Shown in pieces: positions 7,111 through 7,456 of a stretch of 7,456 nucleotides of DNA. Numbering within the stretch: position 1 is the stretch's first letter; each line of letters opens with the position of its first letter. Where the stretch lies: positions 1-7,456 of the forward strand of contig JANKMV010000095.1 of the NCBI GenBank assembly GCA_024650095.1, in the 5' to 3' direction. The stretch is from Bacillota bacterium. GTDB taxonomy: Bacteria; Bacillota; Dethiobacteria; Dethiobacterales; Dethiobacteraceae. The notes under the pieces were generated by a model. The model was not told the DNA's origin. It saw only the letters and a list, made by a program, of their open reading frames with translations, and did no database searches. The position numbers and the translations under genes are program-made.

Positions 7111-7456
7111 GTGCAAAAGAGCGGGGAGAAGAACAGTGTGATGCTGATCAACCCAGGTTGGCAGCAACTTGATGAACCATTTGAGCATCTAGGCTTGGGA
7201 TACCTAGCAGCATCTTTGCGGCATGTTGGCATCGAGACAACCATTATGGATGTACCACTAACGGGTGCCACCGTAGCCACTATGGCAAAACAGATACACG
7301 CAGGTGGTATTGCTCTAGTGGGCGTTAGTATTACCTTTCAAGAAAGTGCCCGCGAGGCATTACGTGGTATTACACAATTAAAAAAAGAAACGGGCGTCAC
7401 CATAGTTGTGGGTGGCATTTATCCTACCTTGGCCGCACAAGAGATCATGGCGCTTT
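7111..7456 (+). CDS. B12-binding domain protein, probable radical SAM enzyme (partial, 3' end cut)
   Basis: The open frame runs off the right edge after 115 codons. The visible part looks like the cobalamin-binding-type N-terminal domain found in class B radical SAM proteins. After a short polar leader come MLINPGW (11-17), a typical HLGLGYLAASLR segment, a second strand ending IMDV, then ALVGVSITF and the strand-loop IVVGGIYPTLAAQEIM, where relatives commonly read GG-(H/I)-(F/Y)-PT. No DxHxxG motif is seen, which is usual for this class because it often binds B12 without a lower histidine ligand. The CxxxCxxC cluster of the radical SAM domain would lie beyond the window, so that domain is inferred. 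The gene lies 25 bases after bshA on the same strand and may share its transcript. Substrate and reaction cannot be stated. The start is GTG 7111, with alternatives at 7138 and 7141. Confidence 0.75.
   Translation, partial: MQKSGEKNSVMLINPGWQQLDEPFEHLGLGYLAASLRHVGIETTIMDVPLTGATVATMAKQIHAGGIALVGVSITFQESAREALRGITQLKKETGVTIVVGGIYPTLAAQEIMAL

Noticed and set aside
6897..7280. Minus-strand open frame of 127 codons over the bshA end and the next gene.
   Set aside because: The + strand frames here carry clear BshA and B12-binding domain motifs; the minus product is Ser/Cys/Phe-rich with no recognisable domain.

Overview
This window reads as ordinary chromosomal core metabolism. All seven genes are on the + strand and packed head to tail, and each start has a purine-rich Shine-Dalgarno site. 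Six genes are complete: aroF, tyrA and aroA (shikimate/tyrosine pathway), then bshC, bshB1 and bshA (bacillithiol synthesis). A seventh gene, cut by the right edge, begins a protein that resembles the B12-binding N-terminal region of radical SAM enzymes. Bacillithiol genes plus strong AGGAGG-type ribosome binding sites suggest a Bacillota (Firmicutes) genome. The B12/radical SAM gene leans towards an anaerobe such as a Clostridia or Negativicutes member, but that is inference and the genus cannot be fixed from this sequence.

Positions 1-41 hold the aroF leader, or the tail of an upstream gene. Positions 42-3456 are a tight aroF-tyrA-aroA unit: the first junction is a 4-base ATGA overlap and the second has 2 bases between stop and start. 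AroF makes DAHP from PEP and erythrose-4-phosphate, AroA makes EPSP from shikimate-3-phosphate and PEP, and TyrA takes prephenate to 4-hydroxyphenylpyruvate for tyrosine. AroF carries an N-terminal ferredoxin-like domain and TyrA a C-terminal ACT domain, so both can plausibly be controlled allosterically by aromatic amino acids.

An 85-base gap (3457-3541) with no convincing terminator leads to bshC. A 54-base gap (5156-5209) with a TATAAT hexamer leads to bshB1 and bshA, which are 4 bases apart. These three genes encode the whole bacillithiol backbone pathway, written here in reverse order of the reactions: BshA joins GlcNAc to L-malate, BshB1 deacetylates the product, and BshC is thought to add cysteine. 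A 25-base gap then leads to the partial B12-type gene, which starts with GTG.

I see no tRNA, rRNA, CRISPR array, insertion sequence, repeat family or phage feature, and no gene-free stretch longer than 85 bases. I find no clearly new system. The points most worth a second look are the compact bshC-bshB1-bshA cluster attached to aromatic genes, the B12-type protein right behind it, and a His-to-Asn change in a conserved BshC motif.
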